Below are positions 39,786 through 51,310 of a stretch of DNA of 64,000 nt, piece by piece; within the stretch, counting starts at the first letter, position 1, and every line of letters begins with the position of its first letter. This DNA is from Pampus argenteus (lineage: Eukaryota; Chordata; Actinopteri; Scombriformes; Stromateidae): the NCBI GenBank assembly GCA_036937835.1, contig CM072878.1:1442001-1506000 (forward strand), given 5' to 3'. The position numbers were made by a program, and so were the translations under genes. The notes under the pieces are model-generated. The model was not told the DNA's origin. It saw only the letters and a list, made by a program, of their open reading frames with translations, and made no database searches.

Positions 39786-42700
39786 TCACAGGAAATAGTC
39801 AGCTACTGGCTTCTTGGAGGGGATGCCTCTGGTCTCCTGCGGCGCTGCCTCGAATATGATGAACTCCCGCTGTAGATGTTCATCCAGCTCCAAGATGGCA
39901 GCCACATTGCCACATCTGGTTAGAGAATATATATGCATGTGTATAGTTAGAGACGTTTGCAAGACTCAGAAAACCAAGATAACCGTTATGAACAAGCTAA
40001 AACCTATCTGTGTATCTATTATCTTAAAACTTAATTACTACCAACGGTACCGACAGGCAATGAATCACAATCACATCAGCAGCAGAGGGACGAGGACAGA
40101 GGACAATGACTGATACCGGCTAACGTCTCTATTCATTCTTTCTAAACTTCACTCAGTGAAATATTATTTATTTCATTGACATGTTAGATTTGTGTTCAGT
40201 GAGATATTGAGTTTATATAGTGACTTTGCTTTCATAAACATGTAATATTTAGATTAAATTATAAATCAATTCTAATCCTAATTTTTTAAAAGAAATTCTT
40301 TAGTTATGAAAAAGAGCCAATAAGAGTATCAAAGAACCAAAATGATAAAAGTAGTAATATTGATAAAATCATAAAAGCAGAAAACAAACTGCACATTTCA
40401 TAGCGGATGACTGATGCCAACTGAAATAGATCCTGATATGAATTTCTTTTTGGTGCAGAGTTTATAAATGTGACTTCTAAGTCCTTCTCCGTGGAGCTGT
40501 TGACATTATGTTCACTCATACAGGAGCTGTTTGAGTTTAACCAGAGCTGCCTACCTGTAGCAGTAGTTGGGTGCTGACCACACAGTGAGCACAGTTTCAT
40601 TGAAGTGCCACTTGTAGCCCTCCATGACCAGCTGATGTGCTCGGCAGATCATGTGGATGTCGTTGGCGGCGTTGAACTGGGCCACCACGTCGCTCCCAAA
40701 CAAGTAGCCAGCACCTCTGGGACTCACTCCCCACCCTGTGGTGTCTGAGAGCACGAAGAGAACTCAGGTCAAGATCTGCTCCTGACGTCAGGACAGATGC
40801 TTATATGCATGGCTCATATTCGGCTTTTAATAAACACAAGTGCTTTGTGCTGGTTTACTGCTGTTCGGGACCCTTGCAGGCATGAGTGTAAACAAAGCTG
40901 AGTGTTTAAAAGCCTGTATACCTTCAGGGTCCGACCACAGGAGGTCACACATGGGCCCATCATGGGGCACTTCCTGCTTTCTGTCAATGGTCCGGATCTG
41001 GTCCAGTGTCTGGATGGAGGGAGACAAGCCACCATGCACACAAAAGATCTGGAAGACAGAGAGAGGAATGCATCAATCCAACTGAAGGACCTGATATAAC
41101 AGCATATCAGACACTAAGAAGACTAACACACTATTCTCAGTGAATTTACTTCCGTAACTATGTCAGAGCACCAGTCTAAGTTGATAATATCTCAGGACAT
41201 GCATCTCACCTTGCCATCAATAATAGCAGAGAGGGACAGATAGTCGAAGATCTCAGTGCAGTATCTCCAGACGGTGACTGAGCCGTACTTGCGAAGGCAC
41301 TCGTCGTAGAAGCCGTAGACCTGGGTGATTTGCCGAGATTCGTGGTTTCCCCGGATCAAGGTTATCCTGTCTGGGTAACGCACCTGAGGAGCAGGCAAGA
41401 CGAAGATTTCAGAAACCCATGTCCCACGATGGACCTCAAGATATTTCCAGATTAGAACTGACAGTAACATACAGGTAACTGACTTCTCATGTTAGGTGGC
41501 CAGAGAGTAAAAAAAAAACATATATATTATATATTTGTGCACATCTGTTTTAGGCTTTATTCAGAATTTAATCCAGACTTTCATTGCTTTCTTCTGATCA
41601 TCTTTCTAAAAACACGTTCATCTCTGACGTTCGCCCTGTGCTTTTCTTCCTCGTTCCGGTGTTAGATGGTTGTAATATCTGATGCACATCCTTTGTTAGC
41701 TGTGTGTTTGCTATTTTAGAGGCATGTGGGCTGCATAGTTGTGACATTAGTCTGTCACCAGCACCAGAGAGTCATGTGTACCTTAAGAGCTAGCAGGAGA
41801 AGGAAAGTCTCCACACTGTAGAAGCCTCTGTCCACAAAGTCGCCCATGAACAGATAATTTGTCTCCGGGACATCTCCACCAACCTGTCACGTAGAAAGAT
41901 TTAAAAACAAATTAGTTTAACAGTAAATCAATGTGCATTTTATCATCAATAATACCAACACTATTCTGAGCAGGACTGCAGTTGTATTCATGATGAAACT
42001 AGAATCAGTTTGCACACAGAAACAAGCATCACAACTGCACATGTGACATGTACTGCAAGATGTGGGATCGAAAACAAGACTTGTATTCAACATGGAAAAT
42101 TCAACATATTGCAAATGGATGATGCTGTTTGAAATGTTTACATCTCAGTCAAGCATCTTTAAAATATAATACAGTGACAAACAATGTGACTGTAGTGGGG
42201 GAAGAAACAGTGACTTACTCTAAAAAGCTCTTTCAAGTCATAGAACTGACCGTGTATGTCACCACACACCTATAAGGACAAAACAGGAGAACAGTTATCA
42301 ATACAATTATTAAACTTTTAGTCAAAAAAGGGCCATAAGAAAATGTAACTTACCGTGACAGGAGAATCTACTCTCTGGACATTACTTTCTTCTACCAGAA
42401 TCTCTCTGAAAATACAGACACATAAGTATATGATTTCAGATGTAACTGAACCTGTGGATGTATTGAAATACCGAGCAGGTGGACTTCAAGTCTAGATCTA
42501 ACTGAGCTCATTTCAGAGTTTAAACCAGAGCAATGAATTCATTAGAGATGTTCTGTCAATTAAAAAAAAGATGGCAGATGACAATTTTACAGCCACTTTT
42601 CAAACAAATGGGGGTGAGTGTGTGATAGCATAAGAGTGTCAGTTCCTCCATCAGCCAATCATGATAACGAGGTCAAAACAGTGCTGTTCAATATGGATTT

Positions 42701-43929
42701 TGGTTTTAAATCTCAATCCCAGTTATTTTAATATAACTATGTGCCAGGGGTGGGCTGTGTGTATAAAACACATCATGGTATATGGGTTATTATATGTTGT
42801 GATACTGTACATTTTCTAGAAAAACCAAATGAGTGACATTTGAGAGGGTAGAATAGGGTGCTCCAATTGATCGGCCGCTGATCGTTATAGGCTGATATTC
42901 GTTCTACATAGTTTGATCGGTGCTCTCTATAAAGGCCAATCAGGGAGTAGGCAATCCCACTCGGTGAACTAGAGGAAAGGAGAGAAACATAAACGATAGC
43001 AAACCACAGTAGAGACTCTCACACTGAGCTGAAATCAAACAACAAACGAACTACTGCATTTAGCTGTTATTTATGCTCGTAATGAGTTTCTCTCCTCCGT
43101 TTCACCACACGTGGGGCTGCTAATAAAGGTTCTGCATTACATTGATACACAAATCACATAACAATCCAGTGTTGCTATAAAGTCCTACTCATTGTTTGAA
43201 AACTGCCCACAATGGCCACCGAGACATTTTAGAGCGATGGCTTCTACGTAGGGAAATATGGGCAAAAAGGCTTGGGGTCCAGTCACCATTTTGATCAGTT
43301 TTTCTTTGCCTGCCAACCACTTTGGATTACATACTGTGATAATTACATGTTCTCATTTAGACATTTACACATTGTGCAAAAAAGGAAATCTTATTATCTT
43401 ATTTAAGGCATCACCCAGCTGTACTGCCACAACATAAACAGTCTCATACATCTTCATACTGCCCAACTATACTCTCTGCTAAAACATACTTCCAATCTAG
43501 TATTCGTGAAATACTTCAATAGATGGCCCACTTAAACACAAACAAATAAAGGTTAGGTGTATTACCTGCATATTTTGTATATAGCCTGTTATATATCGTA
43601 TATACACATAATTGTGTTTGTATACACATGTGTCTGTTTAGATAGATATACTTTATTAATCCCAAACTGGGAAATAACCCTGGCTATGGGGAAACCATCA
43701 AATAAGCCAAATTAGCTAGTTTACAAAAATGACTAGGTGTACAATGATGTGCCTTTCACTTTGTTTTGAATGTCTTTTTTTTCCAAGCAACCAGTGAGCA
43801 CGTCTGTTGTCTGTGTAGGTGTGTGTATTACCTGGCTTTGGCACACAGTGCTTTGACTTCATTTTCCTTAATGAGCTCACAGCGTCTCAGCTGCTCTATC
43901 TGTCGGTCCAGGTCACTGATGTCCCCCAT
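39786..43929 (-). CDS. PPP4C: PPP4C, serine/threonine protein phosphatase 4 catalytic subunit
   Basis: This metallophosphatase acts in nucleus and cytosol with R2/R3 subunits in DNA repair, centrosome and signalling roles. Eight coding exons: 43929-43832, 42405-42354, 42269-42219, 41883-41782, 41383-41210, 41048-40922, 40744-40555 and 39915-39786, totalling 924 nt. The 307 aa equal human PPP4C, and the sequence is nearly identical. Metal/catalytic motifs are GDIHG (53-57), GDFVDRG (81-87) and GNHE (113-116), with WSAPNYCYRCGN further on. The C-terminus ends KKPVADYFL, carrying the PP2A-family methylation tail that separates PP4 from PP6. The start MGDISDLDRQIEQL aligns with human MAEISDLDRQIEQL. 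At least one upstream non-coding exon is likely. Confidence 0.98.
42855..43000. repeat. hAT-like miniature element relic in PPP4C intron 1
   Basis: The text 'gggtgctccaattgatcgg', 'ccgctgatcgttatagg' and 'tgatattcg' looks like a fish hAT-derived element with a GATCGGCCGATCGTTATCGG core. The ends were not defined and the copy looks old. Confidence 0.35.
43639..43677. repeat. Retroelement 3'-tail relic
   Basis: The phrase 'tttattaatcccaaactggg' after GATAGATA repeats the motif at 7727-7773. It lies in PPP4C intron 1. Confidence 0.45.
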
Positions 43930-44056
43930 TGTCACACACATAGGGAGAGCTGCTCACACACTATGGTCACACACACTCTTCTCACACAACAGACTGCCTC
44001 TTTTCCCCGGGTCAAAGGAGCAGGCGGTCACTCCAGACTTCCTTCCAGTGAGATAC

Positions 44057-44116
44057 ACGGGGCTCTTCACGGGGCTCTTCACGGGGCTCTTCACGGGGCT
44101 CTTCACGGGGCTCTTC
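44057..44116 (-). repeat. 12-bp perfect tandem repeat x5, PPP4C 5' UTR
   Basis: Five perfect copies of ACGGGGCTCTTC (+ strand) lie about 130 bp upstream of the PPP4C start codon. The start-codon exon seems to begin at 44136 (acceptor GTAGCAG on -), so the array should be inside the 5' UTR. Confidence 0.85.
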
Positions 44117-45075
44117 AGCTCCTGCACATCAGGCTCCTGCTACGAAGATGTTCAGAATAGGGAGCTGTGGAGGGGAAAACAGTTAAAGTCCCGCTTCAAT
44201 AAAACTCAATGTTTGACACCAGAAGGCTGTTTTCACACTCATCTGCTTAAAGTAGGAATTCAAAAATTTTAGGAAAAGTCAATCCTGGTGCAATTTTTAA
44301 TGTACACAAGTGTGATGTGGAAACTTGAAGCTACTGAGAATGGACTCTACTGTAAACAGCTGAACGTCTGGACTTAAACATATTTACATATAGATTATGT
44401 AATGTTTAATGTTGATTTTAACACAGACAGGGATTCTTATCCACAGTGTTGTATTTCATATAGACATCTTTAAACATGCCTGGAGGGGATCTTAAAGTAA
44501 GTGAACAAGGGCTGAAAAGCAAAACAACGCCACAATATTAAAGTTACCGGGTAAATATAGCTTGATGCGCGCTAACTGGGCGGAAGTTTCCCTCAAACGG
44601 GTTCCTACCTAAACGCTACGACGGTTAATAAACTCATAATGTATTATTGGTTCATTAATTACACAAATACAAGTGACCAGAGAACCAGTGGAAACTGACG
44701 TTAATTGCCAGCGAGTGTGAGGCCTAATGGGCGTAGCTAAACAGTGAGCTAGCCATTAGCGCGCTAGCTTACAACGACAGCGAACAACCGATTCTTTGAT
44801 AACTTTAACCGACCATTTTATGTTTGGAAATGTGCCCTGTGGTGTTTATGCGTTATCTACCAACTGGTAACGAACAACTACGAATACATATTATTATAAT
44901 GAGGTGAAAAAGTACGTATTACGTGAAAGAAATGGTGGCTGTTAGTTAACGTTAGCTGGCTAACGTTACGGCTAACGGCGTCAACATTTGTTAACTAGCT
45001 CTGCTCGGCTAATTTCGTGAGCAAACGATTCACATAACGCGACTGACTCGACATGGTAGGACTTCGAGTTATTAC

Positions 45076-45220
45076 CGTGCAGTGAGTGGAAGAAGGACTT
45101 TGAGGATTGTGTCTTCTTTCGTCGTTGACCAGCACCTCTTCTTCCCCGGTACAGTCGTTGCCGGTTCACTCCAGCCGTGCTGATGAACGACCAGCGGCTC
45201 GGCTGCAACTTCCGGTGTCG
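45076..45220 (-). promoter_or_regulatory. PPP4C promoter and probable non-coding exon 1
   Basis: A minus-strand donor CTGCACG|GTAATAAC at 45075-45076 and an ETS core (CCGGAAGT) at 45208-45214 mark a likely first exon and promoter. The short open frame starting near 45,208 is read as leader, not gene. Confidence 0.45.
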
Positions 45221-46899
45221 TCAGTGTGGGAAATGTAGTTCAGACAATATGTGCAGTGAATAATAATGAATAAAAAATCTACATAGAAATATAGTAAATA
45301 TGTATTAATGTATTAAATGCTCTTTAGTTTTACTACCGTCATCAGCTGTTATGTATCTTGTGAACAAATCAATTCAAATATGTCACTGTGGGCTTTAGAA
45401 ATATGGACCAAATGTTGAGTTGATTTAAAATGAAACATGGAAAAAATAAAACACACTATGCCATGTAATTTAAAATAATCACACGCAATATTCAGTAGGC
45501 TACAATCACAGTATCCTGGATAACTTTATCATTAAGAACATGCTTTTTTACACTTCAAAAGTGATTTAAATTGATTTACACTGAACATGACAGTTCAGTT
45601 TCAAATCTTTAGGTCTTCATTCAACACTGAATTTATAAAAATCAATACATTATTACATCATGTGTGTTAAATTGATAGTAAACCTCATAGTAGTAAACTG
45701 AATATGTTTATTAATAAATCAGGCTTTAGGAAACAGTGATGGACCAAACGTTGAGTAGGAATGTGCACATTGGTATGCAGTCGAGACCAGTTTAAGACAG
45801 TAAACAGGAAAAAAAGTACCATTATCACGTTTTTATAATAATTATCACTATTTATAAAATCACATTTGAAAACAAGTTAACTTGCATTAAGTTCTGAAGA
45901 AAAGTGCACAACAAAGAAACTGTTCTGATGATGTTTATAAGAACAGACACGCCCAAAACATGTTTCTATCATGTTGCATCTTTTGTCATGACACCTTTTT
46001 ACTGATTTAATAAAAAAAAAAAAAATGAATCCACATAAAAAGACCTCTCTCCCTAAAATGAGTTTTCAGTCCCTGCAAAATGCAAAACAATAGTATACAA
46101 TAATACAATAAAATATACAATATAGTATCAATATACCATATGTCAGAGTCATTAGTTAAAGGCTTAGTATGTAGGATTTGTCGGCTGCTGGACTATGTGC
46201 CATTCACGACTCAAACTGTCATACTGGCATGTTACTAACATGTTTAGATCAAATGATGTTGCAACAGTCAGTACCCAGTGGTCGGGGCCTTTGGTTGTGT
46301 CCATGTATTGAGGACACAACATGTAACAATAGCATAATAATACAATATTTTAGATATCTCAAAACATCAAAATCATCAACAAATGTGTAATTATCACATA
46401 AGTTTGGTTTTTAAGGTTGCACTAGGTCCTTTGTAATGTATGTTGCCAGTACTAAATGGCAGTCAGAGGACTACATTACCTTAAAAGAGTCCAGTAAGTA
46501 AGTAAGTGTTTGTTCTTTGGTCCTGCAGCTGTATTTACTATTTACTACATTATTCATTTGTTGTAGCTACTTCTCATTAAAAGCCCCAGAAACACAGTTT
46601 GTTACCAAACTCTGGGCATTCTCCACATTTTATGACAGCACCATCTGTGTTTTCCTTTTAGTGCAGTTTGTGCAAACCAGCAAATCTTAAGAATAACTTA
46701 CGTCATCATGTCACAACATGACCAGGCATGTGGATCTCACAATCAGCATTAGTTGATGAAGAGCCATTAGTAAGTGATTCCAGCTCTATGGATGGCTCAC
46801 TGAAATCGGCACATTGCAGCTTTTATGTGCAGTCACATGTAACGCACCCACGTCTTGCTTATTCATGGTCAGTAGTCACTGGTCAGTGTAAGGGCTGGG
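45221..46899. other. PPP4C upstream region and CLN3 3' flank
   Basis: AT-rich DNA without a supported gene. CLN3 3' UTR should occupy the part below 46,900; a minus-strand AATAAA candidate lies near 45,708. Nothing else is recognised. Confidence 0.45.
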
Positions 46900-49800
46900 T
46901 CATAGAGAACAGAAGTATCTGTGGACGGGGAAAGCAGCCAGTCCAGCCAGGGCTATGCCCAGACTGTCTCCCACACTGGCAGCAGCCATGGCAAACTCCC
47001 TCTGTCTGTCTTCAGTCTGTGGAAGAAAACGGTCGAGTCAGCATGAACACACACCGGACACTTCTTGTGGACTGAGAAATGACACAGCTGCAACAAACCA
47101 GTAGTCTATATACTGGATGGCTCTGTTTCTGTACTCATGGAATTAGTGTCCTGACCTCCTTGCTGATGAAGTAGAAGGTGTTGACGTACGCAGCTCCACC
47201 CAGCAGACCCTCATAGAGGATGATGACGAACACCAGCCAGGAATTGGGCAGGAACAGGTAACGCACTGCAAACACAAGCAGCACTGCGTTTCCCACCTGT
47301 GGAGGGGAGGAGAGGAGAGGAGAGGAGAGGAGAGGAGAGGAGAGGAGAGGAGAGGAGAGGAGAGGAGAGGAGAGGAGAGGAGAGGAGAGGAGAGGAGAGG
47401 AGAGGAGAGGAGAGGAGAGGAGAGGAGACTTTTAGACAAGACAACAATCACAAGCTGAAGCCAAACAACAGAAATGTGACATATTGAGCTTTGCAGGAAT
47501 ATTTACAATACCACCTTGGCTGAATTTGGATATTTTATTAGTGACTTGGATCATACAGTTTCAATGCAAACTGATTATTACAATAAGCACTGTTAAGCAG
47601 GGTGAATTTACACAATGGTATAAACAGTGACACCTGGTGGGTTTATGAAGTATGAATGAAGTACCAATGCACATGAACAACGTGTTACTAATGTAAAGAT
47701 AATCTACTTAATAATCTCTGATGTGCATCACGAATAAACATCCATAAATCTGCTAAAAGGTCACAGAAAAAAGGCGCTCCGTATAACGCCAGAATCTTTA
47801 GTTTTCTTTAGTATCAAAGTAATCCAGTGATATTTGTCCACACATCAATGCACACAAACTGCTAATTGATCATACTTTTAATCACCGGTGCCAATCTGCA
47901 AACATGTAAACAAATAAAGGCAAGTTCTAACAGGAATTAGTCAAGTGATAAACATATAATGGCGGGAATCGGTTAATACAATTATTATACAACTATAAGA
48001 ACAATAAATACACACATTACTCTAATCTCATAGAAATTAAAGTCTTTCTAACAAATGTCAAAATAAAAAAACTATCTCTTTTTCTCACCTGTAGCAAAGA
48101 GAGAGCCCACAGTTTCCTGATCTTCACACAGAACAGGGAGGATCGAGACACAAACACACCGACCTGATACAGTGTCTGATACCTGAACACACATACAGAT
48201 AACAACCAGATTGAGGTCTACATGCTCGAGCTCTAAATCGAGTGAATTACTTCAGAATAACACTGCGGTGAGTTTAACTGACCAGCGATACTGCTCTGCA
48301 TGGGACAGGAAAAACTTTGGGAAATACAGGAGTTCCATCTGGAAAAGGAAAGATTTGTGTTATTCTGGGTCCAATACGTGTCACAAATCCCTGCTGTATT
48401 ATTATATATTATATATTCTGGGCTCTAAACACACATGAATGACCTGTTAAGAGGATATACAGTGCAGTAAAGTGAATGTGATGCCAGAGAACATACCAAA
48501 CCCTGGTTAATGAAGTACTCAGCAAAATAGATCAGCCCCAGAGGAAACACAAACTTCAGCAAGCCCTGCTCACAGGAGTCAGGAGGAAAAACAGTGTCAT
48601 TTGACAAACAGCAAAACCAAAATACTCAAATCTGAAGTTCAGTGAAGATTACACTTACTCTCACAACATGCAGTTTCTCTGTGAGGGTCAGAGGTCCAGG
48701 ACTGCTGGCCTCTGTTACATCCAGGAGGAAGAGAGACAACACTACTTTAAAATTACAAGTCATTCACATAAACAGTGTGAAGTCTTAGCATTTGGCATTT
48801 AAAAATGTGTCCTGGTGGTGTGATCAATAAGACCTGAGAGAAGTCTGGTCAACAATGAGGAAACAACCTCATTTCTGTTTCTTTAAGTACAAACTACTTG
48901 TAGATGGTTTTCTTTGTTGTTCCAGGTCAGGATGAATGTTCCACGTTATATTGTGGCTCTGCCTTCTCTCTGGTTCTGTGTATGTATACACAGTTACTGT
49001 ACATGCAGTGTGTACCAGCATCTTAATGTATTTATGTGCATGTGTATATGTGTTTGTATAAATGTGATATTTTGTCACTTTTTATTTGGTATTAATAACA
49101 GATGATATTTTTAAAATAGGTATATAGGTTGCGTATAATTAATTATTTTTTCTACTATTTTTTATTATCTATTTATTTGTCCAGTCCAGTGGAGCGATGG
49201 GGTCGAGTAGAAGGAAATGGACATCAGTTCGGGGTGGATGGGGAAACTAGGAGTTGTGTTTTTTTTATTTATACTTTTGCTCTTTGATATCTTATCAGGT
49301 CCATCATACCAAAACTGGGTATCAGATTGCACTGCTACAGAGCAGATAATTTATGATATCCGTTTCCTCGCTGCTCGCTGTGAGGCCTTCCAAATTAATG
49401 TATTGCACATTTGCAGCAAATATCCTAATCTAACAGCATCTAACTCTGCTGTCAGATGAGTCAACTCACCAACCAACATGCTCAGCTTTTACTTTTTATT
49501 TGGTTTTTATTTGTATTTTTTTTTAAATCAGTCAAATTATTTTATTTATTTTTAATTAAACCCATTAATCATTTGTAATGCAGGTTACATTGAGTTTGTA
49601 CCTTGGATTGAGTTTTCCTGCTCGTCTTCCTCTGATCCATCCATCAGCCGCTCTCTCTCCTCTGTGCCCACAGCTACATGTTCTGTCTCCCTGTTTCTCC
49701 ACTGAGGTAATGAAGGTGGAGGAACCAGCAGGACAAAATAGCTGGTGATGGATGATAAAAACAGAAGCCAAGGTGTAAGGTGACATGTTGGTATAAGCAG

Positions 49801-51254
49801 AGGAAAAGGACAAATTCATATTATGAGTATATAAGTGGGGGAAAAGAATATCAGTATCACACACAATCACATTTAATTAATGATTAACTGAACTGAAAAT
49901 ATGTCAATATAAAGAAGGTAAAAATGATACATTATAATGTTAAACTACTGTCTGCTACTCATTTATCGCTGCGGCTAAAGACAACTTTTTGCTCTGTTCC
50001 AAGTCTCAGCTTTAATGTGAGTAGGTTAATATCAATATACTGTAGAAAGATTGGTGTGGGAGATACAGCCCTTTAAGCACATAGTGTACAAGTTGCAAAG
50101 TTCAAAAATAATTCATTATCATCACATTACAGAAGATGGAGACTCTCTGACATTGCTGAAATTGGCTCTGAGGAAGTCAGCTTACTGAATAAAGTGTGTA
50201 AACGTGCTCCTTTGTTCTTCTTCACCTACCTAATCAACATAGCAAACGGGACCACCAGCATGATCAGAAGTGTAGTCTGGGGTGACAGACCGGCTTGGGT
50301 GAGACATGAGTAGAGGAGAGCTCCAGCAACACCGGCGCCTCCAGTACCTGAGCCCCAGCATCCAAGTACATCCCTGAGGGGGATGAGAAACAAATGTTAT
50401 CAATATCTTACATACAGCAACGGACCTCCACACAAACGGATGAAGCTCAACTTGGATCTTGTCCCCTGATCTTATGCGAGTCATGTGAGATGTTTTACCT
50501 GCTGAAGTAGACAGTGAGTGACAGGAAGGACAGTTCTCCCAGTCCAGAGCTGATACTGGCAAAGACCACTCCTACAAACACAGGTAGAGACTCTGAGAGG
50601 CCTGTTTCTACTTTCAATTTCCTCGTGGATCACTCACAATGATGACAATGTACTGACCAGTGATTTTAATACAAATGTTAATAATACACTTTAATAAGCT
50701 TTTCTCAACACTAATAACATATTTAGCCTGACAAAAACCACGGGGTTGCATTGACACTACATCCACCTTCTGCTGTTTCCTTTGAACTGAGTATTTTCTG
50801 TATCTAGCAGAGCCAAATAGGTGAACTGGCCACACCATCAGGGGGGGGGGACACCATCAGGGCCACAGAGGCAGCTCAGGTGTCCTTTATTTAAATTATT
50901 TAGCAGCATCAATATGATGATAATGTGTCAGACTTTTAACCAAATGGCTAAAAACAAATAGATGAGATTGATAGATTTGGCCTAAAAAGTCTGCGGTCAT
51001 TTGATCAATTGAAAATGTGTCATGTTAATTATATGTGCGCCACTGAAGCAAAATATAAATTGGGGCCTTAAAGGAAAGTTTCACATTTTTTCACATCTTA
51101 AAACAATAGTCACGTGTCCATGTGTCAAAACTCCTGTTGTGGTGCACAAATGCATTTCACAGTTTGAAAATTTGATAAATCAAGTGGGAGCCTTCTAAAG
51201 TTACTGTGCATTTAGTACAAAAATCCCTCTCTGTGGTATCATCCAAGGATGAGG

Positions 51255-51310
<56 letters not shown>

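Noticed and set aside
44981..45208. 75-codon minus-strand open frame at the PPP4C promoter
   Set aside because: It crosses a likely donor and corresponds to the non-coding first exon of PPP4C.
47143..47487. Ser/Leu/Pro- or Arg/Glu/Gly-repeat open frames around 47,300
   Set aside because: They are translations of the GGAGA pentanucleotide repeat. The real CLN3 exon 14 is read in another frame.
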